From assembly GCF_001517585.1 (NCBI RefSeq), contig NZ_FBYC01000004.1, forward strand, positions 2,437,501 through 2,501,500: a stretch of DNA of 64,000 nucleotides, given 5' to 3'. Both the position numbers and the translations under genes were made by a program. The DNA comes from Roseibaca calidilacus. GTDB lineage: Bacteria > Pseudomonadota > Alphaproteobacteria > Rhodobacterales > Rhodobacteraceae. Positions 42,448 to 50,689 of this stretch are shown here, in pieces. The notes below the pieces were generated by a model that was given only the letters and a program-made list of their open reading frames with translations, was not told the origin of the DNA and did not search any database. Within the stretch, counting starts at the first letter, position 1. Every line of letters begins with the position of its first letter.

Positions 42448-43107
42448 TCAGCCAAGGCGCATCAATTCTTCATGGCGCGCGATGGCGGTCTCGATATCGT
42501 CGAAGAACTCCAACACGCCATTGTGCAACACCAGCCCGCTGTTGCAGAAATTGCGCATGTCCGACATATTGTGACTAATCATGATGGCGTCGGCTTGCGC
42601 CATGCGGGCCTTGAACACTGTTTGGCTGCGTTCGCGAAAGCTTTTGTCGCCCGCGCCTGTGACCTCGTCAATCAGGTAGGTGTCAAAGGGAATGCCCATG
42701 GCCACCCCGAAGGACAGGCGCGACTTCATCCCCGCAGAATAGGTGCGCCAAGGCATGTTGAAATGCGTGCCGATCTGGGCGAATTCCTCGACGAACGCGG
42801 CTAGGGAATCCGTGTCGACGCCGTAGCACCGGGCCAGAAACCGCGTATTCTGAAGCCCGGTCATGTCGGGGTGAAAGCTGTTCGCGCCACCGATGGGCCA
42901 CGAAATCTTGCCACGTCGGATGACATGGCCCGCCGTGGGCTGCATGGTGCCCGCGATGATCTGCATTAGCGTGGATTTCCCCGCGCCATTGCGCCCCAGC
43001 AACCCCAAGGACCGGCCCGGCGGCAGATCCAGTGTCAGATCTTTGAAAACGGTATGCTTGCCGCCCGGAATATCGAATGTTTTGCACAGGTTCTGAAGCT
43101 GGATCAT
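42448..43107 (-). CDS. Capsule polysaccharide ABC exporter ATPase (KpsT-like)
   Basis: A 219-residue ABC ATPase of the KpsT/RkpT/Wzt family. Walker A GRNGAGKSTLMQ and Walker B DTYLIDEVTGAGD are clear, and the usual signature region (YSAGMKSRLSFGVAM) is of the divergent polysaccharide-export type. It would energise transport of capsular polysaccharide through the permease encoded at 44396. It converges on the DUF2793 gene with a six-base gap and lies ten bases downstream of the KpsE-like gene. Confidence 0.9.
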   Translation of the reverse strand: MIQLQNLCKTFDIPGGKHTVFKDLTLDLPPGRSLGLLGRNGAGKSTLMQIIAGTMQPTAGHVIRRGKISWPIGGANSFHPDMTGLQNTRFLARCYGVDTDSLAAFVEEFAQIGTHFNMPWRTYSAGMKSRLSFGVAMGIPFDTYLIDEVTGAGDKSFRERSQTVFKARMAQADAIMISHNMSDMRNFCNSGLVLHNGVLEFFDDIETAIARHEELMRLG

Positions 43108-43116
43108 GCGGCCTCG

Positions 43117-44307
43117 TCAGCCCCGGTCGCGCAGACTGTAATAGACCAGCGCGCCCACGGACCACGCCAATAGGCCGAAAAAAGCCGTCAAGGCCACCAG
43201 CAACAGCTTGCGCGGATACTCGTCGGTTTCTGCGGCCGTGGGCGCGATAAAGGTCGCCAGATACAGTTGTTGCCGTTCCGCCGCTGCACGGGCCTGGTTC
43301 AACGCGGTCAGCGACACATGGTAGATTTCCTCGGCGAATTGCACATCAACGCGCAGCCCTTCATAGGTTGCCAGCAAGCTGGGATAGCTGTCGTCATCCT
43401 GCGCAGTGCCGTTGCTAGAATAGCTGGCGCGTTCCCCCGCGATGCGTTCCTCTATGGCCCGAATGCGGCGATCAAGCTGCCGCACACGCGGGTCACTGGC
43501 ATCGGTGGCTTGCAACAGCAAATCAAGATCGACCATCGCCTGCGCAAGCTGCTGCTGCAAATTTGCGACCACACCCATCCGCCCCTGAATATCGGCTTGC
43601 GGATCTAGGATCTGGGTGCGGGCCTGAAATGCCACCAGCGCCTCGCGCGCGCTGCGCAAATCGGTCAGGGCCTGTTCCAGATCGGCCTCTGCATTGGCGA
43701 TACTGTCGCGGCGGGCCTGCGCGTTCAGCGTGTTTATCATGGCTTCGCTCTGGGCCACGATCTCTCTGGCAATCCGTTGGGCCATGTCCGCGTCGCGCGC
43801 GCGCACCTCCACCATGATAACGCCCGAGGACTTGTCATAGGTGATCCGGGTCATCTGCCGCCAGAAACGCGACAGTTTCTCGATCGTGACATCGGGCGGG
43901 ATGGAATAGACCGGGTCCAGCGGCCAGAACTGGGTGTAATGGCCGACAAGGTCCAGCTCCGCATCAATGCGCCGAACAATTTCCTGACTCTGGATAAACT
44001 CGAACAACAGGTCGGAATTGCTGGCAGAGGGCGTGCCCAGAACCTGCGACAGGCCGCCCAACATCTGGCCTGCTGACACGCTTTCGTCCTGCCGCACCAC
44101 AAAGCCGGTCTCTGACGCATATTGCGGCTTCGCCAGAACGACCAGATACAGCGATGTCAGCAGCACCGGCAGGGCCACCATCAGCAAAAGGCTTATAATC
44201 AGGCCCTTGTGACGGCTGCGCAAAACCGCATGTTTCGCCATCTTCTGCGCAAGCGTCTGGACCGGAGTTTGCGCCGCCGGGTTGTGCGTTGGGGCCTGCG
44301 TGTTCAA
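43117..44307 (-). CDS. Capsule export inner-membrane protein (KpsE-like)
   Basis: A 396-residue protein of the KpsE/RkpR/BexC group that links the ABC exporter with the outer-membrane polysaccharide channel. One membrane segment near the N-terminus (GLIISLLLMVALPVLLTSLY) and one at the C-terminus (LLLVALTAFFGLLAWSVGAL) enclose a periplasmic part with long coiled-coil helices (residues about 170-300). The longest reading starts at a TTG (44307) with a GGAG close by; the first ATG is at 44241 and cannot be excluded. No KpsD or other outer-membrane component is in the window. Confidence 0.87.
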   Translation of the reverse strand: MNTQAPTHNPAAQTPVQTLAQKMAKHAVLRSRHKGLIISLLLMVALPVLLTSLYLVVLAKPQYASETGFVVRQDESVSAGQMLGGLSQVLGTPSASNSDLLFEFIQSQEIVRRIDAELDLVGHYTQFWPLDPVYSIPPDVTIEKLSRFWRQMTRITYDKSSGVIMVEVRARDADMAQRIAREIVAQSEAMINTLNAQARRDSIANAEADLEQALTDLRSAREALVAFQARTQILDPQADIQGRMGVVANLQQQLAQAMVDLDLLLQATDASDPRVRQLDRRIRAIEERIAGERASYSSNGTAQDDDSYPSLLATYEGLRVDVQFAEEIYHVSLTALNQARAAAERQQLYLATFIAPTAAETDEYPRKLLLVALTAFFGLLAWSVGALVYYSLRDRG

Positions 44308-44395
44308 AGCTCCGAACCTGCTTTGCTTGCCAGATTGATTCTAAATTTAATTATCTACATACTTGCGGTTGTAAAAACCAGCGCAGAGACGATAA

Positions 44396-45214
44396 GTGCC
44401 CGGCACGCCGCCTAAAATCGACAACTTGCCGCTGCCAGCCACAGAAAGCCCGGCCGTGTCGGCCCTGCGGTGCATTGCGGCGCTGATGCTTCGAGAGATG
44501 GGCACGCGCTATGGTCGACGTCCCGGCGGCTATGTCTGGGCGGTGCTGCAACCGCTGGGCATCATCATCATCATTGCTTTCGCATTTTCGCTGATCGCGC
44601 AATCGCCCGCGCTTGGCACCAGCTTCTTGTTGTTCAAAGCGACCGGGATGCTTGTTTTGCAGACCTTCAACGCATTGGGCAGCAATGTCGGGCGCGCCAT
44701 GAACTACTCGCGCGCGCTTCTGTTCTTCCCGCGGGTCAGCTGGATAGACGCGGTGATCGCGCGCTTCCTACTCAACGCGCTGGTGTCATTGGCCGCGGCG
44801 TGCATCATCCTTGTTGGCATCATCCTGTTCGAAGACCTGAAAACCGTGCTTGACTGGGGACAGATTTTTCTTGCGGTGGTGCTGATCTGTGCGTTGGGAT
44901 TCGGCATCGGGTGCTTGAATTGCTACCTGTTCCAAAGGTTCCCGGTCTGGGACGACATTTGGGGTATCCTGACAGCCCCTCTTTTCGTCATTTCCGGGGT
45001 GCTGTTTCTGTACGAAGACCTGCCCCCCTTTGCGCAGGATATCTTGTGGTATAACCCGATCATGCACATCACCGGGCTGATGCGAGAGGGTTTCTACCCG
45101 GTCTATTCGCCCGGCTATATCTCTGTTGCCTATACCGCCGCCTGTGCCTTGGTGCCGATGGTCATCGGGCTTTTGTTGTTGCGGCAGTATCACCGCGACC
45201 TGCTTTACAGATAA
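44396..45214 (+). CDS. Capsule polysaccharide ABC exporter permease (KpsM-like)
   Basis: A 272-residue ABC-2 type permease of the KpsM/RkpS family with about six hydrophobic segments (for example AVLQPLGIIIIIAFAFSLIA, LLNALVSLAAACIILVGIIL, ALVPMVIGLLLLRQ). MGTRYGRRPGGYVWAVLQPL is a typical KpsM N-terminal motif. The start is a GTG at 44396 with a poor ribosome site. It is transcribed away from the KpsE- and KpsT-like genes, an unusual split arrangement for an exporter. Confidence 0.88.
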   Translation: MPGTPPKIDNLPLPATESPAVSALRCIAALMLREMGTRYGRRPGGYVWAVLQPLGIIIIIAFAFSLIAQSPALGTSFLLFKATGMLVLQTFNALGSNVGRAMNYSRALLFFPRVSWIDAVIARFLLNALVSLAAACIILVGIILFEDLKTVLDWGQIFLAVVLICALGFGIGCLNCYLFQRFPVWDDIWGILTAPLFVISGVLFLYEDLPPFAQDILWYNPIMHITGLMREGFYPVYSPGYISVAYTAACALVPMVIGLLLLRQYHRDLLYR

Positions 45215-45286
45215 CCCCACGCCAATGCTGCCAGCGGTCATTCGCTGTGCTATGGTCTGGATATGTAGTCACATCAGGGGCGTGCC

Positions 45287-48200
45287 ATGCGGTCGGTTTT
45301 TCATCTTGCGACACATAGTTTGCAGGGGGGCCATGCGGTGCATGGCGCGCGGCGCAAAGCCCCCCTTCTTGGGCTGATTCTGGGGGCCGCGCTGGTCTGG
45401 GCCACGCAGGCCACCGCCCAAGACAACCCCTTGCCCCCCCGATTTGCCACAATGCTGGACAATACCGACCTGCCGGGCGGCGACCTGATGCCGATATTCA
45501 ACACCAATCTGGCGCAATGCCATGCCGCTTGCCTGCGCGATCCCGAATGCACGGCCTTCACGTTCAACCAGCGTGCGGGCGCGTGCTTTCCCAAATCGCA
45601 ACCGGGTGCGGCAGTGCCGTTCGAGGGCGCGCTGTCCGGGCGTATGACCGAACACGACCGCGCCACGCAAACCCGCGCGGCGCAAACCCGTGCCGACCTG
45701 ACATTCCTTTCGGCTGCCGACCATGACCGCGCACGCGCACAAGCCGAAACCATGGCAGAGCGCTATTACGCCAATGGCATGCGCGAAGCCGCGCTGCTAG
45801 AGGGCGCGACCGGAGACCGCGCGGTTCTGTTCACCGGCGCTGCCGTGACCGTCGCAGATTCGGGCGCGGCGTGGCTGGCCCATGCAAACGCGCTTCTGGC
45901 GCAAGCCGCCCGCGACAACCAGCCCAGCGCAGATCTGCAACGCCGGGCAATCCTTGCCGCGACCAATGCCGCGCTGCGTCTGGACAGCCCCGCGCCCGCG
46001 CTTGTCACCTTGGCCGATGCATTGGAAAAACGCTTTCGCGGAGAAGATGCCTTGGCCGCGATCCGTCTGGCAGAGGCCCTGCGCCCCGGCATCGCCCCCG
46101 ATCTTCTGACGGAACTGCGCGACAAATACGGCTTCCGGCTGCTTTCGCATGATGTGGACAGCAGCAGCGCCGCGCCGCGCATTTGCGCAAGATTTTCCGA
46201 ACCGCTTCTGGCCAATCGCGATTACACGCCTTTTCTGGCGGGGGATGTGCGCGGGTTGGTGCCAGAGGTCGACGACCGCCAGCTATGCCTGACCGGCGTT
46301 GACTATGGCGCGCGCTATGACATCCGCCTGCGTGCGGGCATGCCCGCAGCGGGGGGCGACACGCTGGCGCGCGACCTGCCCTTGGCCGTCTATATCCGCG
46401 ACCGCGCGCCCTTGGTGCGCTTTCCGGGGCGCGGCTATGTGCTGCCCGCCACCGGGCCGCGCGCCCTGCCGGTGGAAACGGTCAATGCCGACAGTTTGGA
46501 CCTGACACTTTACCGCATTTCCGACCGCAACCTAGTTGCCACTATCCGCGACGGCAATTTTGCCCAAGCCCTAGACATGTGGGAGGGCGAGCGCCTAACC
46601 GAAGATCTAGCCGAACAAATCTGGCAGGGCAGCGCCACGCTTTCGGGCACGCTGAACCGCGAAACCCGCTCGCGCCTGCCCTTGGCCGAAGCCGGAACGC
46701 TGCAACCGGGCGCTTACCTGCTGCAAGCCGCCGTGCCGGGGCGCGACCCGTATCAAACGGCCCCAGCCTCGCAATGGTTCATGGTGTCTGATCTGGGTGT
46801 CAGCAGCCTGTCGGGCAGCGACGGGTTGCATGTGGTGGTGCAAGCACTCTCGACCGGGCAACCCGTGGAAGGCACCGACGTGGCGCTGGTCGCGCGGTCA
46901 AACCGTGTGCTGGGGCAGGCCGTGACCGATGCGCAGGGCATGGTGCATTTCCCTGCTGCGCTCGCCGCAGGCACAGGCAGCGCCGCGCCCGCGCTGATTA
47001 CCGTTGCGAAAGGCAAGGATACGACCGCGCTGTCGCTGAAAGACCCCGAATTCGACCTGTCCGATCGCGGCGTCGAAGGGCGCGCAGCCCCCGGCCCGGT
47101 GGACATGTTCATCGCCACCGATCGCGGTGCGTATCGGCCCGGAGAGGTGATCCACGCCACCGCCCTTGCGCGCGACGCCCGTGCCGCGGCCTTGCCCGGC
47201 CTGCCGGTGATCGCACGGCTTATGCGGCCCGATGGCGTGGAATATTCCCGCGCACTTAGCACCGACGACCGCGCGGGGGGCCACGTGTTCACGCTGCCGC
47301 TTGGGGCCGATGTGCCGCGCGGCGCGTGGCGGCTGGATATGCTGTCGGACCCGGATGCCCCCGCGCTGGCCAGCGCGCGGCTGCTGGTCGAGGATTTCTT
47401 GCCCGAACGGATCGACTTTGACCTGTCGCTTTCCGCTGACGGCCCGGTGAATTCGCTGAACCCGCCGCATCTGGAAATTGCCGCGCGCCACCTGTTCGGC
47501 GCTGCCGCCGAGGGGTTGGAATTGTCCGGCAGTGCCATTTTGCGCCCCGCCACAACACGCGACGGCTGGGCAGGCTATGTCTTTGGCCGCCACGATCAAC
47601 GGGTGGACCCGCAGCGCTTTCCATTGGGCGCTGCTGTGACCAATGCCGAAGGCCGCCTGTCGACCCGGCTTCTTTTCGAGGATGCCACCTTCGATGCGCG
47701 GCCCTACACGCTTGAGCTGACCGCCACGCTGCTGGACGGGGCCGCGCGGCCTGTGGAACGCAATCTGACCGCGCCGGTCGCCGCCACGCGCCCCATGATC
47801 GGCATTCGCCCGGGTTTTGACGACACGCTTCCCCAAGGGGCCGAAGCCGTGTTCGATCTGGCGCTGGTCGGCACGGACGGGCAGGCCATGCCGGGTGCGC
47901 TGGCGTGGCAGGTCGACCGTGTGGAAACGCGCTACCAATGGTATAGCGTCGATGGCCGCTGGAACTGGGAACCCGTGACCGAGCGCAACCGCGTGGCCGA
48001 GGGGTCGCTGGACGGCACCGGGCAAATTGCCGTGCCGTTGGACTGGGGCCAGTATGAGCTGCGCGTCACCCATGACGGTGCGGACTATGCCAGTGCCTCT
48101 ATTCCCTTTGCTGCCGGATGGTATGGGGCCACGGCAGGGCGCGACACGCCCGACCGGCTGGCCGTGGCGCTGGACCGCGACGCCTACCGCCCCGGCGACA

Positions 48201-50689
48201 CCGCGCGCCTGCGCCTGACCGGCGAAGGCATGGCGCTGGTCAGCGTGCTGTCGGACCGGGTGATCGACATGCAACTGGTTGAATTGGCAGGAGAGTCCGA
48301 AATCACCCTGCCCGTGACCGATGACTGGGGCACAGGCGCTTATGTGACCGCCAGCCTGCTGCGCGGCGCCGACAGCGTGGAAGAGATGCCCACCCGCAGC
48401 ATGGGGCTGGCCCATGCCGCAATTGATCCGGGCGCGAAAGCGCTCAGCGTGTCGATTGATGCCCCAGAAGCCGCCGACCCGCGCGGACGGATGGAAGTGA
48501 CGCTGACGTCAGACAGCGACGGCCCGGTCTATGCCACGCTTGCGGCGGTGGACCTTGGCATTCTGACGCTGACGGATTTCGACAGCCCCGACCCGGCGGC
48601 GCATTACTTCGGCCAGCGCCGCCTTGGCGTGGCGCTGCGCGACATTTACGGACGGCTGATAGATGCGCGGGCGGGCGCGATGGGGCAGGTGCGCTCTGGC
48701 GGCGACGCATCGGGCATTGACCGCGCTGGCCCCGCGCCGACCGAGGCGCTGCTGGCGCTGTTCGAAGGGCCGATCACGCTGGAAAATGGCCAAGCCACCG
48801 TCGGGTTTGACCTGCCCGCCTTCAACGGCACGGTGCGGCTGATGGCGGTGGCATGGTCCGACACGGGCGTCGGCCAAGCCAGCACCGATGTGCTGGTCCG
48901 CGACCCGGTCGTGGTGCAGCCCAGCCTGCCGCGCTTCCTGACGCCCGGCGATACCAGCCGGATGCGGCTGGAGCTGACCCATGCAACAGGTGTGGCAGGC
49001 GAGATGGCGCTGCGCGTGACCGGCCATGGCCTTGGCACTGTGCCAGACAGCGTAACGCTGGCAGATGGCGGGCGCGCCGTGCTGGATCTGGCGCTCTCCC
49101 CCACCGCCTTGGGCGATCATGCCTACCGCGTGGACCTGACCACGCCAGAGGGCCGTGTCCTGACCCGCGAAGTGACGTTAACGGTGCAACGCACCGACCC
49201 GGACATCGCGCGGTCGTCGCAATTCGTGCTGGCCCCGGGCGAGAGTTTCCGCTTTGACGCCAACGCGCTGGATGGGTTGCGCGACGGCGCGCGCGCCACA
49301 TTGGTTGCAGGCGCGGGTGCTGCACTGGACCTGCCCGGCCTGGTGCAACGGCTGACGGGCTACCCTTATGGCTGCACCGAACAACTGGCCTCTGGCATCC
49401 AACCGCTGCTACTGGCATCGGGTGCGGCAATAGAGCTGGGGCTTGTCACCGAACCCGAGGCGCAAGCGCGCATTCAATCCGCGATCGACCGTATCCTGAC
49501 GCGCCAATCGCGCACCGGCAATTTCGGGCTGTGGGGCGCGGGCGGGTATGACCTGTGGCTTGATTCCTATGTCACCGATGTGCTGACCCGCGCGGCGGAC
49601 CAAGGGGCAACGGTGCCCGATACCGCGCTGCGCATGGCGCTCGACAACCTGCGCAACGAGGTGGCACAGGCGGGCGAGCTGTACGACAACGCCGCCGCCA
49701 TTGCCTATGCGCTTTATGTGCTGGCGCGCGCGGGCGAAGCGGCAATTGGCGATTTGCGCTATTATGCCGACACGTTGGCCGAAAAGTTCGACACGCCGCT
49801 GGCCGCCGCGCAACTGGGGGGGGCGCTTGCCGCCTATGGCGAGCAGGCCCGCGCCGATGCGATGTTCCGCCAAGCTGCCGCGCTGGCCCAAACCAACGGC
49901 GCGCAAGGCTACCGCCGCGATTATGGCACGGGCCTGCGCGACCGCGCAGGGCTTTTGGCGCTCGCCTCCGAAGCGGGCAGCGGCGCGGTGGACCGCGTGC
50001 TTTTGGCGCGGCAAATTTCGCAGCGCGGGGCGGTGCATGAATTGTCCACGCAAGAAGCCGCGTGGTCGCTGCAAGCTGCCGTGGCGCTTGCAGCGGATGG
50101 CGGGGGGCTTAGCGTCGATGGTCGCGCGGTCGCGGGCAATGTGGTGCAGCTTTACGATGGTAGCGCGCGCCGCATCACCAATACCGGGGACGCGCCAACG
50201 ACCGTGACGCTAACGGCCTTCGGGGTGCCAGATGTCGCCCCGCCCGCCCAAGGCAACGGCTACGCCATAACCCGCAGCTACTACACGCCAGAGGGCGCGC
50301 CTGCCGATCTGGACAGCCTGCGCGTGGGCGACCGGCTGATCGCTGTGCTAGACGTGCGGCCTGATCGCGGCATTGCCGGGGGTCGGCTGATGGTGGATGA
50401 CGCGCTGCCCGCAGGGCTGGAGATTGACAATCCCAACCTGCTGCGCAGCGGTGATATTCGGGCGCTGGACTGGCTGAACCTGCACGGCGCGGCCCAGATG
50501 ACCGAAGCGCGCAGCGACCGTTTTCTGGCCGCCGTGGACTGGACCGAAAGCGCCCCCTTGCGGCTGGCTTATGCGGTGCGCGCGGTGTCACCGGGCGATT
50601 TTCACCACCCGGCCGCGCAGGTCGAAGATATGTATCGCCCCAGCCTGCGCGCCATCACCGACACGGGCCGCGTGACCATCGCGCCATGA
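45287..50689 (+). CDS. Bacterial alpha-2-macroglobulin with PAN domain
   Basis: An 1800-residue exported protein. After a signal peptide (GLILGAALVWATQATAQ) there is a PAN/apple-like domain at about residues 60-110 (CHAACLRDPECTAFTFNQRA and following Cys), then repeated macroglobulin domains (MFIATDRGAYRPGEVIHATA marks the conserved MG start) and the thioester domain, with an intact thioester site Cys1363-Thr-Glu-Gln1366 in YPYGCTEQLASG. It should trap and covalently bind attacking proteases in the periplasm. The stop overlaps the pbpC gene by four bases, the same pairing with PBP1C found in E. coli and many other bacteria. There is no lipobox. Confidence 0.92.
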   Translation: MRSVFHLATHSLQGGHAVHGARRKAPLLGLILGAALVWATQATAQDNPLPPRFATMLDNTDLPGGDLMPIFNTNLAQCHAACLRDPECTAFTFNQRAGACFPKSQPGAAVPFEGALSGRMTEHDRATQTRAAQTRADLTFLSAADHDRARAQAETMAERYYANGMREAALLEGATGDRAVLFTGAAVTVADSGAAWLAHANALLAQAARDNQPSADLQRRAILAATNAALRLDSPAPALVTLADALEKRFRGEDALAAIRLAEALRPGIAPDLLTELRDKYGFRLLSHDVDSSSAAPRICARFSEPLLANRDYTPFLAGDVRGLVPEVDDRQLCLTGVDYGARYDIRLRAGMPAAGGDTLARDLPLAVYIRDRAPLVRFPGRGYVLPATGPRALPVETVNADSLDLTLYRISDRNLVATIRDGNFAQALDMWEGERLTEDLAEQIWQGSATLSGTLNRETRSRLPLAEAGTLQPGAYLLQAAVPGRDPYQTAPASQWFMVSDLGVSSLSGSDGLHVVVQALSTGQPVEGTDVALVARSNRVLGQAVTDAQGMVHFPAALAAGTGSAAPALITVAKGKDTTALSLKDPEFDLSDRGVEGRAAPGPVDMFIATDRGAYRPGEVIHATALARDARAAALPGLPVIARLMRPDGVEYSRALSTDDRAGGHVFTLPLGADVPRGAWRLDMLSDPDAPALASARLLVEDFLPERIDFDLSLSADGPVNSLNPPHLEIAARHLFGAAAEGLELSGSAILRPATTRDGWAGYVFGRHDQRVDPQRFPLGAAVTNAEGRLSTRLLFEDATFDARPYTLELTATLLDGAARPVERNLTAPVAATRPMIGIRPGFDDTLPQGAEAVFDLALVGTDGQAMPGALAWQVDRVETRYQWYSVDGRWNWEPVTERNRVAEGSLDGTGQIAVPLDWGQYELRVTHDGADYASASIPFAAGWYGATAGRDTPDRLAVALDRDAYRPGDTARLRLTGEGMALVSVLSDRVIDMQLVELAGESEITLPVTDDWGTGAYVTASLLRGADSVEEMPTRSMGLAHAAIDPGAKALSVSIDAPEAADPRGRMEVTLTSDSDGPVYATLAAVDLGILTLTDFDSPDPAAHYFGQRRLGVALRDIYGRLIDARAGAMGQVRSGGDASGIDRAGPAPTEALLALFEGPITLENGQATVGFDLPAFNGTVRLMAVAWSDTGVGQASTDVLVRDPVVVQPSLPRFLTPGDTSRMRLELTHATGVAGEMALRVTGHGLGTVPDSVTLADGGRAVLDLALSPTALGDHAYRVDLTTPEGRVLTREVTLTVQRTDPDIARSSQFVLAPGESFRFDANALDGLRDGARATLVAGAGAALDLPGLVQRLTGYPYGCTEQLASGIQPLLLASGAAIELGLVTEPEAQARIQSAIDRILTRQSRTGNFGLWGAGGYDLWLDSYVTDVLTRAADQGATVPDTALRMALDNLRNEVAQAGELYDNAAAIAYALYVLARAGEAAIGDLRYYADTLAEKFDTPLAAAQLGGALAAYGEQARADAMFRQAAALAQTNGAQGYRRDYGTGLRDRAGLLALASEAGSGAVDRVLLARQISQRGAVHELSTQEAAWSLQAAVALAADGGGLSVDGRAVAGNVVQLYDGSARRITNTGDAPTTVTLTAFGVPDVAPPAQGNGYAITRSYYTPEGAPADLDSLRVGDRLIAVLDVRPDRGIAGGRLMVDDALPAGLEIDNPNLLRSGDIRALDWLNLHGAAQMTEARSDRFLAAVDWTESAPLRLAYAVRAVSPGDFHHPAAQVEDMYRPSLRAITDTGRVTIAP

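Noticed and set aside
46898-48415. A 505-codon minus-strand frame within the macroglobulin gene
   Set aside because: It lies wholly opposite conserved macroglobulin domains, is rich in His/Gln/Arg as typical of antisense frames, and lacks a ribosome site.
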